NCBI GenBank assembly: GCA_941918925.1
Contig: OW799237.1
Span: 93,717,015-93,781,014 of the forward strand
Direction of reading: 5' to 3'
DNA: 64,000 nucleotides
Source: Phyto melanocephala
Taxonomy: Eukaryota; Arthropoda; Insecta; Diptera; Rhinophoridae
Part shown: positions 10,269-22,355 of the stretch, in pieces
Position numbering within the stretch: position 1 is the stretch's first letter
Layout of the letters: each line of letters opens with the position of its first letter
Program-made: the position numbers and the translations under genes
The notes under the pieces: model-generated
What the model saw: the letters and a program-made list of their open reading frames with translations, nothing else
Database searches by the model: none
What the model was told of the DNA's origin: nothing

Positions 10269-12770
10269 TTCCTAATGTATTTAAGCCCTAACTACTTAGG
10301 ACAAAAATAAATTCATTCTCCCTAATATTTTGTAAGATTAATCATGCACTTAGTTGTACGTCTTTTTTATCACCATTTTTTTGTGTTTCTCTCGTATATA
10401 TTTTGTTTTAGCTCTTTGCAGTTTATTCAGTTGGGTTCTTTTAAAAGGGCACATACATACATATAAACATCGAGAGATAAATAGTGTTTGTTTGCAACTG
10501 TCTTCCTGCCTTTTGCCAAAATTTAAGCAAAAAATAAAACAAAAACGAGTAATTTATAGTTTTTCTTGTTTGTGAAGAATTTAACTTTTTTTTGAAACAA
10601 TAGCGCCATAAACAATATGTAAACAAATGTAGCAGTCGGACCGTTTGCAACAAATTCAGTTTGAGTTGTAATAACCTTCGCAATAAATAAACAAACAAAT
10701 TTGTCATTTAGTTTGTAATTTCAAGAATATCTATTTGCAATCCGTCAAAGTATAGGTACATATGTATGTGAACAGATATAAATTTAAATTTAAATCAATG
10801 TCTTAATACAAAAAGTTTGTATCTCGATTTTCTATTACTTTATTGTATTTATAAGGAAAAAAAAATAAATTAATATTTAATAGTTTTTTAAACTTTAGAT
10901 CTTTTCAATTGTTAACGAGCAATTTGGCTCAGGCTCCTGGCATCCAATATAGATTATAAACACAGAGTTTTTGGCTATATAGTGTTCATTAATGTTTCAG
11001 TTTATTTCAATAACAATTTAACTTTTTAACTCTAGTAAGTTTAACTCTAATGATTTTTAACTCTTTTGTTAAAATTCTTTTTAATATGGCTGCCAAGAAC
11101 AGGTCTGTGAAAAAGACTGATCATTTTAATGGCGCCCAAAATTACAAAATGCTCAAAATTTCACTCAGTAAATACATACAAGATTTTGACATTTACATCG
11201 CTTAGCATACAACGTGAAGTTAACAATAATTTGTTATAATGATAAAAAGTAGTGGCGGTAACATCAATAATAAATTTTTTTAAATTAATCTAAATAATAT
11301 AAAATAGAATAAAATGTTTTTATTATTGTAAAGAGCTAAAGCTTAAAAAGCTATTAAATATTAAATACTAAATAAAATATAATAGAATAAAATGAGTTCG
11401 GTCTTATAATACATTATTTTTATCCATGTCTAACAAAATATTTCAGGGGTAATGTGTTTATTAGTGGACCAACTGAAAACGTTAAAAACGTGATTTAGAT
11501 CAAATCTAGATACGCCCTTTTTATATTAAGCCATCGATATATACTTTTACACGCTTGTATATACAGCAAAAAAACGTTGGAAATACTGCTAGATGAATTA
11601 CTTTTTCAATACTTCTAAATCGGCAGATTAATAGTTAAAAAGCAGTCATTCTAAATAACTCAATAAATTCGAAATAATTTGACATAAATGATATGCTTTA
11701 AAAATAATCCAAAATCTTTTAAAAACACATCATTAACTCGTGAAACATTGATGGCTTTTCACCAAATATGCATGAGTTATAAGTCATTAGAATGGAGTAC
11801 AGTTCACTAATATATTTATCTAAATACATGTTGTCCAATGACACACTAATGTAAAATCAATAGTTTTTACACCTAAATTTTCTCACTCTATTATCAGTTG
11901 AACCCCTGCAAAATCACTTCTTCGTCATGTTGTTTGCGGGATACTTTTTCAATCGGCAAACTAAATCCTATACATTACAACACCAAATCGAATAGTTAAT
12001 TTTATGTGAGAGCATAAGGGTGTGCCTTTTTTTCAAAAATGAGAAATTGCATTGTACTCCCCCGGAAGGAGTGGCGTTCTTACAAAATCTGCAAAATGTT
12101 CTAAATTCATACAAAACAAGCAAAAATTCATTTTTAAATGTCGGTTCCTGTGGAAATCTGAAATAGTTTCATATTGATTATAATGAACTTAAACATGCTG
12201 AATCTGAATCCGGTAACCGATAACCGGTAATGGTAAAACGTAGTTATTTTTATTTATGCAATTCCAATTGTCATGAAAATATGTGATTTTAATGGTTTAT
12301 AAGAAAATAGTTATTTTATAGTTAGAATAGTGAAAATATAACTTGAGTAAAGTTTAAAGCATAAAACATAAAACTTGGTTAATTTATTTTAAATATAAAA
12401 AAATATAAAAACAACTTTTTCCTTATTATCATTAACAACCATCAATTTACCAACAATACCCAAGTCAATTATCATTTTGTCATTCTTTATTTTTGTTTAT
12501 CTTTCTTCAAAAAATCCTAAAACTTAAGGTGTGGCTATACATTTTGTCATTTAAAAATTGCACAACATAAAAAGTCGAAATGTTATTACTTTTTTGTAAA
12601 TGTATTCAGATCCAGGACAAAATTGCTAAACATGTCAGAATAGTTCATAAACTTTTCATCGACTTGGCATGTGTAGTTGTTTCACATGAATTTAACATAT
12701 TTTGACGGCTTGTGGGCTTATCCGGCAAGCCTTCCCTTGAAGCAATATGCCTTTAATTTGCCACAATATA
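10269..12770. other. AT-rich region, no gene recognised; one dispersed-repeat block
   Basis: No supported coding region. Overlapping opposite-strand ORFs at 10.35-10.7 kb lack any motif. 11744-11935 (gtgaaacattgatggcttttcacc... to ...cacttcttcgtcatg) is related to 48,463-48,670, so it belongs to a dispersed family. At the 48 kb copy this family runs directly into a Penelope-like hammerhead-like motif. A small direct/inverted cluster cggtaaccgataaccggtaa sits at about 12211-12230. Confidence 0.5.
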
Positions 12771-13814
12771 TTTTTATACCCGTCACCAAAAAAAAAAAAA
12801 TGGTGGGGGTATATTCATTTTGTCATTCTGTTTGTAACACATCGAAATATCCATTTTAGACCCCATAAAGTATATAAATTCTTAATCGTCTGTCCATCTG
12901 TTGAAAGCACGATAAAGGTCGGAGCAAAAAAGTAAGGGGGCTCAAATTTTGCCAGAATATTTCTTATACACAAGCTTTGTTTGGTATTGAAAATGGGTCA
13001 AATCGGAATATTAGGAAGAGAGTTATAGCTCGTAATGCAAGAGTAGGTCTAAAAAGAACCATGTCCTCCCAACATCGAATAAAATGAAATTGTGTCCAAA
13101 CGCATTAACGTGAAACTTCGTGAAACTTTATGAAACTTCGAATATATATTTCCTGAGTAAAAACAACATTTTCCCCGAAAATTGCCCAAATCTATGCATT
13201 AGGAAAGGAGTTATAGATAAAAATTTACGAAAATTTATACCGCACAGTGTATTTTTCGGTATATTCAAAATTTAAAACCTAACAAAACTGCCAAAATTAG
13301 ATGTACGATTCTGGAATTGCAAACATTGTTCTTTGTTCAAAAGCTTTGTTCTAACGAAGAATAAATGTGACACGCCCACTTTTACGCATACCTTCCATTT
13401 AACGCTTTATCTTTAATTCATACAATTTCTCTATGAATAAAGATTTTGGAAGAACAAAGGACTAAATTGAAATATCTAAGTTGGATTTATTAGCAGAAAC
13501 TTTATTGACACGCCTACTATAACGCCCATTTTTCACGTAATCTACTGTTAATGAAATTGAAAAGCTTATAAAACCGACAAAACCAGAGGTATAATGATGA
13601 TTCCATACATATAGCTTTCTAGTCAATGTCATCATTATGTCAGAAATTTAAGGTGACACGCCCACTTTAACGCCTACCTTCCATATAACGCTTTATCTTA
13701 AATTCATATAGTTTCCATATTCCATAGCGATTACTGGTTATAATAAAATAATAAATTCTGTGCTATAAAAGTACAAAAGATTCGGCACAGCAGAATATAG
13801 TGCTCTGACTTGTT
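12771..13814 (+). mobile_element. Helentron-like element (second subfamily)
   Basis: It begins tttttatacccgtcacc, an A run, then ggtgggggtatattcattttg, which pairs to give a 5' hairpin. It carries ttagaccccataaagtatat, an INE-1-type core. It ends aaaagattcggcacagcagaatatag and gctctgacttgtttt, like the other Helentron 3' ends. Between about 13360 and 13720 a 'gtgacacgcccacttt(t/a)acgcctaccttccat' motif recurs about three times as an internal minisatellite. It is non-coding. The ORFs at 12677-12935 span its border and are not credible. Confidence 0.7.
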
Positions 13815-14325
13815 TTATTTTTATTACGGAGAACATTTCTGGTTGGTGTTACGGTGCAAACTTAACAAAAAAAAAAATTAGCCCATACAAGTTAAGTTTG
13901 ATGAAAACTAGAAAAAACACAATTTATTTTAATTTTTTTTTAATCGGTGCACCGACCGTTCTTTATATATTTTTTTATGAACTAACTTTTTACATCATGA
14001 AGAGCTTAATTTGTAGTGTTATATCTTTTAATTGATCTACTTTAATTTGCTTATAAATGGGAAGTTACAAATTAGTAGCAATACTATGCTAAAGAAAAAC
14101 TTAATTTATTTTTTTAAGTGATATAATTTAATTTTCTTACGAAAAGGAAGTGAAAACTTTCGTGAAAGTAAATTTAAATAATTCAAAATGTTGCAATATG
14201 TTATTGTTTTAGTTAAAAGATTTAATTGTATCAATATAGTGCAAAAGCATTTCGATTTTATTTATTGAAAGTATTTTTATTTTGTTTATTGAAAAAAGAT
14301 TATTAAATTTATTGTTAACTGATAT

Positions 14326-14571
14326 ATCGTCGTTGCTCTAACAAAGTCAGTTATGTGGTTTTTAAGTTAAGTTTCCAGGAGGGCAAAAAAAAAACTATTT
14401 AGTTTGTATTAAACTTACGCATACTGATTATTGTTAATTTTTGAACCAATTGAAATATCCTTAAACGCTTTGGTCGTTAGGTGTACGATCAATTGAGGTT
14501 CAAAATAGAGCAATTAAAAAAAAAAATTGTAAAAATTGTCACATAAGCGATCATGTCAGAGCAGCGATGAT
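14326..14571. mobile_element. MITE, ~246 bp (family also at 46.2 kb)
   Basis: Imperfect terminal inverted repeats of about 30 bp: atcgtcgttgctctaacaaa at the left, and at the right the complement of a sequence that reads atcatcgctgctctgacatg. Both are followed by a 'tcrgttatgtg'-like block. The flanks fit a TA target (ctgaTA|TATCGTC...CGATGATA|TAagg), suggesting Tc1/mariner-type mobilisation. Two related copies lie in tandem at 46,206-46,680. There is no ORF. Confidence 0.65.
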
Positions 14572-15393
14572 ATAAGGCGCACCCTATTATGCATACATTG
14601 CAGTGGTAGATATTTAAGATTCTACACAGCCGAATATTTATTTTTGTATTTTTTTAATTCTAAACACATCCTTTCAACCGTTTAACAGTATTACTATCAA
14701 ATAAACCTCATGTTGAAAAAATGCATCAGAAAACTGTCCGCTTCTATGAAATCTGTTTTCTTTCTTGTCTTTTTTTAGTCTTCTAGTATTTAGTATTTAA
14801 GTTTTAAAATCATTTATACGAATTTTTGGTTTTTCTTATTTTTTCTCTTATAAATGATTTATATCCGAGCTTTAAAACAGACTTCACCCATAAATGTCTT
14901 AAATGTTTTAAGAGAAAAAAGCAAAAACAATATGTTAAATAATAGAAAGAGCAATAAATTTGCCTAAAAACATTTCTGCTGGTACAGTGGCTGACTATCT
15001 TAAAAAAACGTTTGAGGATACATGAATAGCAGAAAAGGGGTTTAAGATTTTTTTTGTCCATTTTTAGAGCGAAAAAAGTAATAAGTAGAACGAAAAAATA
15101 ATTTGTTTAAAATTTTTTTACATTTTCATTAAATCTTCAAAAAATGTTTTACAAGTTAAAAAGCAGAAATTTATGATGATGTTCAGCTCTGAACTATGTA
15201 CAGTTTATGTAGGAGTACGTAAATACATACATAAAGACATACATATGTACATATAGTTTACTAGTTTTTATAGTAAAAATAGAAATAATAAAGCGAAATC
15301 GAAAAACTTTTTATGTCATTTACTTTATGTTTGTTATTAGACAACATTTTTTATAATTTAAAACTGAAGGCACTTAAAGTTCTGAAAAATAAA
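14572..15393. other. AT-rich interval without recognised features
   Basis: Includes a possible decayed Helentron 3' end near 14600-14645 (gatattt-aagattctacacagccgaatattta). The minus-strand 83-codon ORF at 14810-15061 shows no motif. A tetranucleotide-like acatac run lies at about 15226-15255. Confidence 0.5.
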
Positions 15394-15790
15394 AATAAGT
15401 AAGAGTGCTATTATAGGCCCTGCCGAATCTGGTTATACCCTTCCACCATCATGCACATAGAAACAATTAACGCTTCATCGCCTAGATTTCAGATTAAATG
15501 TTAAATGATATTGTGCTTCATTATTTCCTTTTTTAATTTTTAATTTTGTTTCGGATGTCATCTTGAATTTTATAAATTTGCATAGTTGACTGCATTCTAA
15601 TAGCCAGGTCCTCTAATTTGATACCAATATTGTGGAGTTTGAATGGGAAAAAGCTGTAATTTTATTTGGGACGCCATTTTGGATTTTAACCTTTTCTAAT
15701 CCTTCTTTGATATTAGACGTACGGCTTAACTTATCAACCGGAATCCCCCTAATATTTTAAAGTTACTGGCGGTGTTAACAGATCACTGGA
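15394..15790 (-). repeat. Helentron-family relic
   Basis: The first 50 bases are the reverse complement of a Helentron 3' end (aataagtaagagtgctatta, ccgaatctggttataccctt). What follows (gcatagttgactgcattcta, catcttgaattttata) recurs, diverged, at 16,165-16,540, 20,985-21,500, 34,480-34,835 and 59,400-59,850. I treat these as decayed pieces of one dispersed, probably Helentron-related family. Confidence 0.5.
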
Positions 15791-16120
15791 TGCTAGAAAA
15801 GCACGCAGTATGACTCCGACTTCCCTTTAATGTCTATAATAATAGGGAAAGGAGGAATCAGATTTCTATCTTTTCTGCGAATGCCTTGCCCTGGCTTCAA
15901 ACAGACACAGATTCCTGGGCAATCACATACTGGACAACTAAGAGTATGTATCTGCAATTGGTTTAAATGACCTATTGAGATACATCGACGCGATAGTGTG
16001 CTTTAGGTCTCTATCTTCCCTTGGACCTTTTGTTGAAGGCGATCTCTTATCAACGAGTGGTATAGTGTTGTCAAAACGGTGTCATTTAGACTCCACCTGA
16101 CAGTTTGCGTGCAGCAAACT
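15765..16120 (+). pseudogene. LINE ORF2 C-terminal relic (LOA/Jockey-like tail)
   Basis: Frameshifted plus-strand reading gives AVLTDHWMLEKHA, then FCECLALASNRHRFLGNHIL, then VSAIGLNDLLRYIDAIVCF. This matches the C-terminal module of several LINE ORF2 proteins: LTGH..LG.HA..LG, a C-x-C..L...R...LG knuckle, and a final hydrophobic 'LL.FI....F' motif. RT and RNase H regions are absent, so this is a 5'-truncated relic. It sits between two blocks of the Helentron-like repeat family, suggesting insertion into it. Confidence 0.55.
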
Positions 16121-16164
16121 ACCACGTGAAGAAACCAACCAACCTTTTCCTAATTTTCTGTATT

Positions 16165-16560
16165 CTACTGGTCAAGTCCTTTTATTTCATACCCATATTG
16201 AAGGGGTTTTAAGGTGGTGAATTTTTATTTACTAGATTTGAATTAATTGCTACGATTTTATAGTGCCAGTCATCATGGATTTTAAATTTAATTATTCTCT
16301 TTTATATTCCGCTGGTCAAGCCATTCCATTTGATACCCATGTTGACTCTATCGGTTTTTTTAAAACAGAAAAAAAAATCGATGTTTGTTTTAAATATTTA
16401 AACGAACACCGAAGCAGTTGTTAGTTGGTTTCATACCGAGCTGTCAGCTTTTTTCAGGAATAATTTTCACGCCTTTGGCTTGAAATTTTGAGAAACCTGA
16501 TATTTTTTAAAGAAAGACATTATGGTCGCCGGTTATTGACGGCTTTGCCCAGAATTTTTT
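16165..16560. repeat. Dispersed Helentron-related repeat block
   Basis: Two 'attctactggtcaagtccttttatttcatacccat'-type units (from about 16168 and about 16303) followed by ctgtcagcttttttcaggaataatttt, which also occurs near 59,600 and 21,220 in diverged form. Non-coding. Confidence 0.45.
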
Positions 16561-16829
16561 AAGAATATCCCTAGGCGCAAAAATTGCCTAGGACAAGTTT
16601 GCTATATGTTAATTTATGATAAAATATGTGAAAACCAGTCGTGTTTATTTGATCTTAGCTTAGAAAATTTTTGGGCGCTTATACTCATATTTGCAAAAAA
16701 ACTGAACGAACGGTGGCTTCTTAATGCTGATTTAAATCATAACGCGGACAGACATTGGTCAATCGCAAATTTATTGGCATATTGTACAAATTTTTTTAAC
16801 ATTGAAATCTTAATTTATTATTTCGTATT

Positions 16830-17500
16830 TATAAAATTATCGACTTCTTTTGGAAGTCCTTCCATTACAGATTTTACAGTTGTTTCTGTTACCTTTTTTG
16901 AGGAGGTGGTCCATCTACACTTAAAATCGGACATGTTCTAGCTCATCTCTGTGGCCTTTCGTAATACAAAAGCGAGATTATTCTTTGAATACCACTCAAG
17001 TGCCTTTTTGCCATAGTGACATAACGCAAAATCAGGCCAAAAATATTTAGGCACTCGGTGCTGTCCCAAAAAGGCTCTCCGTAATATAAATTTCTGTGTT
17101 TATCGTGCCTGATGCCACAAATGCCACAACTACCACAACTACAAATAGCTTGCCATATGAGAAATTTCTTAGAGAATTTTGTTTTTTTTTTGTCCGGAAC
17201 TCTTCCTGAACATCAACTCTTTCATCAGCAACATAAAAATCTTGGCCGGGAAATTAAGAAAAGTCTGCCAGTACGTATGTTTCGTCATCCATCACACAAC
17301 AGGTGTATATTCTTATAAAATCTGCCTTAAATTTTTTCGCTAGTTTTTTGCTTCTAAGTTCTTTACCGAATTGCCATCTGGAACTTTCTGAACTGTGTAT
17401 GTCTTCAGCCCAGCCTTTTGGACAAAACTATAAGGGGGGTGAAGGGTATTTAAAAATGCCATTCTCATCTTCCACTGCTTTAGGTCAAGTTGAATAAGCC
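16830..17500 (-). pseudogene. Tc1/mariner-superfamily transposase relic
   Basis: Minus-strand translation, with frameshifts, reads in order: QKAGLKTYTVQKVPD and SVKNLEAKN (helix-turn-helix/linker region), MTKHTYW in place of the first catalytic 'DDETY', KFLIWQAICSCG, then HRNLYYGEPFWD, 'YVTMAKRHLSGIQ', and finally FKCRWTTSSKKVTETTVKSV, the family's C-terminal tail. The segment that should carry the final acidic residue and a 'P.ERYWA' motif is deleted, so the enzyme is dead. No terminal inverted repeats were located. The plus-strand ORFs here (16606-16941, 17112-17497) are antisense shadows. Confidence 0.6.
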
Positions 17501-18957
17501 ACTATGTAGTGTTAAGTATAATAAAATCGCTAGATCTTTATTCAAATGATATACAAATTAGGAAATAATTTTTGTGCTTTAAAGAATTTTAATAGAATGA
17601 AATATTCATTTGTTTACACCATTGTGGGTTGGATTTAAAGAATAGAATATAGAAGGAATTGTACTTGTCGTATACTCATGCTCACATCAATAATACAATT
17701 TCCAGTAAACACTTAACCTCGTTTTCATAATATTTAATTTTACTTTATTTTTTTACACAATTCACAGAAGCTTTTTAAACACAAATGAATGAATATTTAC
17801 TTTAATTTCTTTATGAATGCGACATTCTTTAAAGTCGTTTACACACGACTGAAATAAGTAGTTTTCTGGAACTTTGGACAATTAAATATCCATGAAATTC
17901 TTTTAAATAAAAATAGTAAAATGTTTAAAAAACCTAAGAAAAGTATCGTGCTTTTGCTTTTATCTAAGAAAATATAAAATTTTGTTCCTAAATAGTACTT
18001 AATTGAGTGTATATTTGTTACGATGTATGCAACTTAACTTTCAAAGGGTAGAAAGGTATCGTAGTAACTAACGAGTACTCAATGAGCTGATTTTATATTT
18101 AAATTAAATACACTCAAAGAGATACTGTATATTCATAACATGTATGTAGGTTTGTTTGTACTTGAGTTGTAGCGATGTATATCAATAAATCATCTACGGT
18201 TGAACAAATTTGAATTTAAGTTGATGTAAATGGTATTTTTCTAGTTTTTTATTTTCATTCTTTTCATGTCTTCTTCTTTTTTCCTTTTTTGCTTTTGATT
18301 TGAAATGTGTTAAAAAGCTTTCTATTTTATTTTTTTTTTTACATTTATTAGTTTTGTGGCAATATTTTTATTATTTATTTGTATTTACGAGCAGTTGTTT
18401 AGATGGTTTATGCACACACACACACACACACACAAACTCACATTAGTACAAATGTATGTGACCCGGCCGCATGTTAAACTGTTTCTGTTATTGAGTAGTT
18501 TCTAGCCATACAGATGTGATGGTATTAGTGAAATAAAATATGTGTTGCTCTGGTAATATTTGATAGACCGCAATTTTGTATTTATACTCGTAATACGGTT
18601 TGTTTTATTTAACCGCACTTGTGCAAGTGATGTTGAATTAAAGACATAAAGTTAGTTCAACTCTTTTTAAGGAGTTGTGCGTGTTCAGTTCATAAGTTTA
18701 CAAAATATTTATTACACTTCGGCTAAAACACTTTCTGCCTTAATCATAAAACTAAAAAACGATTTATAAAACTAATTTTCTAGAGAAATCTTATGAAGCT
18801 GTTCTAATTTTTATGAATTAGACCATTTTTTAAAATGAAGTAGATTTTTTAATACACAAATGTTGGGACTTAGTGTTTTAGCTATTCTATTTGTTACTTA
18901 AGCTATAATCAATCAATCTAAATTTGACAGAACAGAAGATTAGGTTAGATTAGGAAA
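17501..18957. other. AT-rich interval; (CA)n microsatellite at 18,411-18,434
   Basis: No coding region recognised. Contains a short uninterrupted cacaca repeat (about 12 units) at 18411-18434 and several T runs (18331-18341). Remaining DNA looks single-copy within this window. Confidence 0.6.
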
Positions 18958-20017
18958 ATAGTAGAAAAAAGTGGAATTTATGAAGGTGAAGGTGGGATAC
19001 CAGGGGATATGTTCTAAACCGCCAATCAAATATCTTGGTGTTATGATGGATAACAGACTGAAAATCGGGCCACATATTAAATATGCGTATGCGAAGGCTA
19101 CAATGATTCAAAGGAGTACTGCTAGAATACTAACTTTTACTGGATGACCAGAGGTCCCAGAAAGAGGCTTTTGGCTACGGTTACCAATTCCACATTGCTT
19201 TGCACAGCCCCTATTTTGCCGCAGGCTCTGAAGATGAAGAAGTGTAGAATGATGATGCCCTCGACGATAAAGACGATAAGTGCCTTTAGGACAGTATCGG
19301 ATGACGCGGCTTGCTTTATGGCGGCTTACTGGCAGCGGAGATCCAGAGAATCTACAATAGGCGAATGACAGATCAGGCAGAAATAAATTTAGCTACAGTT
19401 ATATAAGAGAGGAAAGGGCGTTTTCAATCGGAGAATGGCAAAGAGGGTGGCATACATCCATCAAAGGACGATGGACACATAAACTCATCCCTAATATTGC
19501 GGCATGTATGAGTAGAAAATCAGGGGATTCAAACTACTACTTGACGCAGTACATGACGGACCATGGCGCATTTAGGATATACGGGCACGAGGTTGACCAA
19601 TAAAACTCCCAACCTGCCTAGAATACCCAGAAGCGGCAGAGAATGCGAAACATGTCGTATTCCGATGCCCTAGATACATCGAGTGGAATTCGGGTATGAC
19701 GAATTCATCGAAGTTTCGTCATAAGTATGTCCCAGAATGTGGAAAACTGGGGGGGTCTTTAGTGGAGTGTGTTCCCAGATAATTAAGGACGTAAGAAGTC
19801 TGGAAAGGGACAGATGGTCCGACGAGGAGGAGGCGTAAATGCCAACGGTCCCCTCGAAGTAGTACCTAGCGATAGTCCCTTGTGGATATCCGTTGATAAT
19901 TGAGCGGGTGTTGTTTCGGACGTAGGCGCTACGGCAAGTCGTACATGCTTGTGGCGCAGGCCACTAGAATCTATGAAGATTTAACACAACCGGCTCGAAA
20001 GCAAAAAAAAAAAAAAA
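18958..20017 (+). pseudogene. R1-clade LINE, 3' end (RT tail to poly(A))
   Basis: Frameshifted frames give IKYLGVMMDNRLK, the thumb motif after the RT active site, then KRLLATVTNS, LCTAPILPQAL, SAFRTVSDDAACFMAAYW (very typical of R1-clade ORF2), then a C-terminal knuckle region EDAEH-like (AENAKHVVFRCPRY). A long A run at 20003-20017 marks the 3' end. The RT active-site box is not present, so the copy is 5' truncated, the normal product of aborted target-primed reverse transcription. The 74-codon ORF at 19144-19368 is part of this decayed ORF2, not a separate gene. The R1-type gag/endonuclease segment at 56.6 kb could be the complementary half of the same or a sister family. Confidence 0.7.
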
Positions 20018-20048
20018 ATACTTTAGCTTTAGTGTATTCAATGATTTA

Positions 20049-20261
20049 CAGTGCGCGCCAAATATGTGTAGGTGTTTGTCGGCATAACATCGGGATCAGT
20101 GAGTGTAGCGTTTGGTTTTCTATTAACGAATTTAGGTACATCAGGTCCAAAAAAATTAATTTTAAATGTATCTGTCCAAACTACATGATTTTTATCATCA
20201 GAAAATAAAATTGGGAAATAAAATCATATAACAAACACCTTCACATATTTGTTTCGCACTG
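20049..20261 (-). mobile_element. Tc1-like deletion derivative (213 bp) with transposase remnant
   Basis: The ~31-bp TIRs are cagtgcgcgccaaatatgtg at the left and, as the inverted right end, cagtgcgaaacaaatatgtg. Both are followed by (t/a)aggtgtttgt. TA dinucleotides at 20047-20048 and 20262-20263 are the expected Tc1/mariner target duplication. The minus-strand interior still encodes KNHVVWTDTFKINFFG followed by KFVNRKPN, recognisable as the second-catalytic-D region of a Tc1 transposase (family pattern W-S-D-E-S-K-F). It is therefore a shrunken copy of an autonomous Tc1-like element rather than an unrelated MITE. Confidence 0.8.
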
Positions 20262-22355
20262 TATATTCTTTAAAATGTTCATTAATGACTGAAGAATGTT
20301 GCCTTATTCAAAACTGCTGGGTAAATAAACACAAGTAGACACACACAATTGTGTCTGTCAGTTTATTTAGCTTGTGGCAATAAAAATTAAATGCTTTGTC
20401 TATTATAACGCTTGCTAAGGTGTTAAAATCATATTTAAACTTCAAAGTGCTTAAAAATAACAAATAATTGTTTTAGTTGTGTATTTCCTATTCAAAATGT
20501 ATTTGAGCATTTTACAGCACATACATACATACATGTGTATGTATTTCTAAGTACAAAGTAAACTTTTTCAATATTTTAGCATCAAAAAACACATTCAATA
20601 TAAACATGGTGGGTGTGAATGCGAAAGTATTGAAAGCGCTGTTTCGTTTTTAGCAAATAATCGCAATCACTTTGTTAAAAAACTGGCTTAGCAACATTGT
20701 GCCCAAAGATGATCACTTTAATTTGGTTAAAGTAAATAATATTTCCTTAAAAATTAACACACATCTTTATGTCAACTGCAGTATCTGTTTACTTTCTCAT
20801 GCTAATGGCCATGCCTTGAAACGTAGTAATTTACTTGACTGCGTTCTTTAAAAAGAAAAAAACAAACAAAAACCAATAATAATGCTTATTTTGGTCTTCA
20901 TCATCATGTACATAGGCATAATGACCTCATCGTGGCTCAGTCTTAATTACAAATTTAATATTGTTGTTGTTGCTTTAATATTTTCGACGTCATTTTTGAT
21001 TTTGAATTTTGCATAGTTAACTATATTCTACTTTCAAAGCATTTAAATTTTTGGTACCCATATTTGTGGGGCTAAGAAAAAATATATTGTTTCCGACCCC
21101 ATGTTTAATTTTACACTTCTTTCTAAAAAAATTAGATTTTGGTATGTTTATTTTACAAAAAAAAAAAAAGCCAAGTAGTAGAATTTCGGTGTTTATATCT
21201 CAGTTAGTTTTAAACTGATTTGTTAGTTCTTCTCAGGCATACTTTTCGAGACACGGTTGACTACTTGGTGTTATTAGCGTGTTCAAAAATTATTTATGAG
21301 TTTGAGAAACTTAAATTATTTAAAAAAAACCAATATTTTTTCAAAAAGTTTTTCTCATAACTTCGCAAATTAGTGACTGATTTGTCAAACATATTTTACC
21401 AATAATCCAAGAGGTCTACTGTAATTATAAATAGTAACAAACGTGTTGATAAAATATACTTGAGCTGAAAAAATTTTAAATTTTGTGATAAAAATATGGG
21501 AAAAATAGAGGCAGTCATGTTTAAGCAATTCTTCTACTAGTTCTACTTAAAACTTAAGTATTAATATCTTTGAAAGTAAAGTTGCTATTTGGTTGTAAAT
21601 TTGTTGCAAATTTTTTTTTATTTAAAATTTGTTAAAAAAAAGTCCAAAAATTTACCGAACTTGAAGTAATTGTTTTTAACATTATTATAATCTTCCGGTA
21701 CTTAAACAGGGTGTTTAATACTGTCGTTTTAGGAAAGCTTATGCCTCTGTTCCAGAGTATTGCAATGAATGCTTAAATCTGGAGTAGTCCAATCATTTAC
21801 TTTAATTCGTTATGATTCAAACCATTTTTGTTTAACAACAATAGATTATTGTTAAGAAAAAGGCTCGTTTGAATTATTGTACTCGTAACGATTATGAATT
21901 TTTTTCAATGTTTCCACTGGTATGATATTCACAACCGCTTGAAACAAAGCGGTGCTTGCATTATTATTTTTCAAATGCAATACAAACATGAATCAGTTGC
22001 AAAAAGTATGATCGAGTCGTCTCGCATCATTATCGCTGAAAATTATAAACGAATCAAAAAATTATACGAGAAAAAATTTGTATTACCTTTTTGGTTTAAA
22101 TACTACCGAGTGTGTCTATACAACACTACTAAGAACTTCATACAACACCTACAATAGCATGAACCTTCCCTGCAGACAACGCGACTATTTAGTCCATACA
22201 CGCATGTTAAGTATACTCTGTAATGCACTTAGACTAATCAAAAGATCACCCAAATATATGGAGAGAACGTGGTGGATTTAACATTACCACGTAGTCCAAT
22301 ATAAACTGCAGGGTTATATTGATAATGTATATGTATACTACACATTGTGTGTTAA
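20262..22355. other. AT-rich interval with dispersed repeat; unassigned ORF at 21.9 kb
   Basis: 20985-21500 is a diverged member of the Helentron-related family (ttgcatagttaactatattc, tttatatctcagttagtttt, gtgactgatttgtcaaacat). 21894-22157 encodes an 87-residue frame ending with ENYKRIKKLYEKKFVLPFWF and running into cysteine-poor, tyrosine-rich sequence. It reads like protein-coding DNA, but I recognise no family and there are no supporting splice or promoter signals. An acatacatacatacatgtgt microsatellite lies at about 20520-20540. Confidence 0.4.

Noticed and set aside
16606..17497. Plus-strand ORFs of 64-111 codons.
   Set aside because: The minus strand carries ordered transposase motifs over the same interval, so these are shadows.
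18411..18434. Possible Z-DNA or regulatory meaning of the CA repeat.
   Set aside because: Ordinary microsatellite; no gene nearby to regulate.
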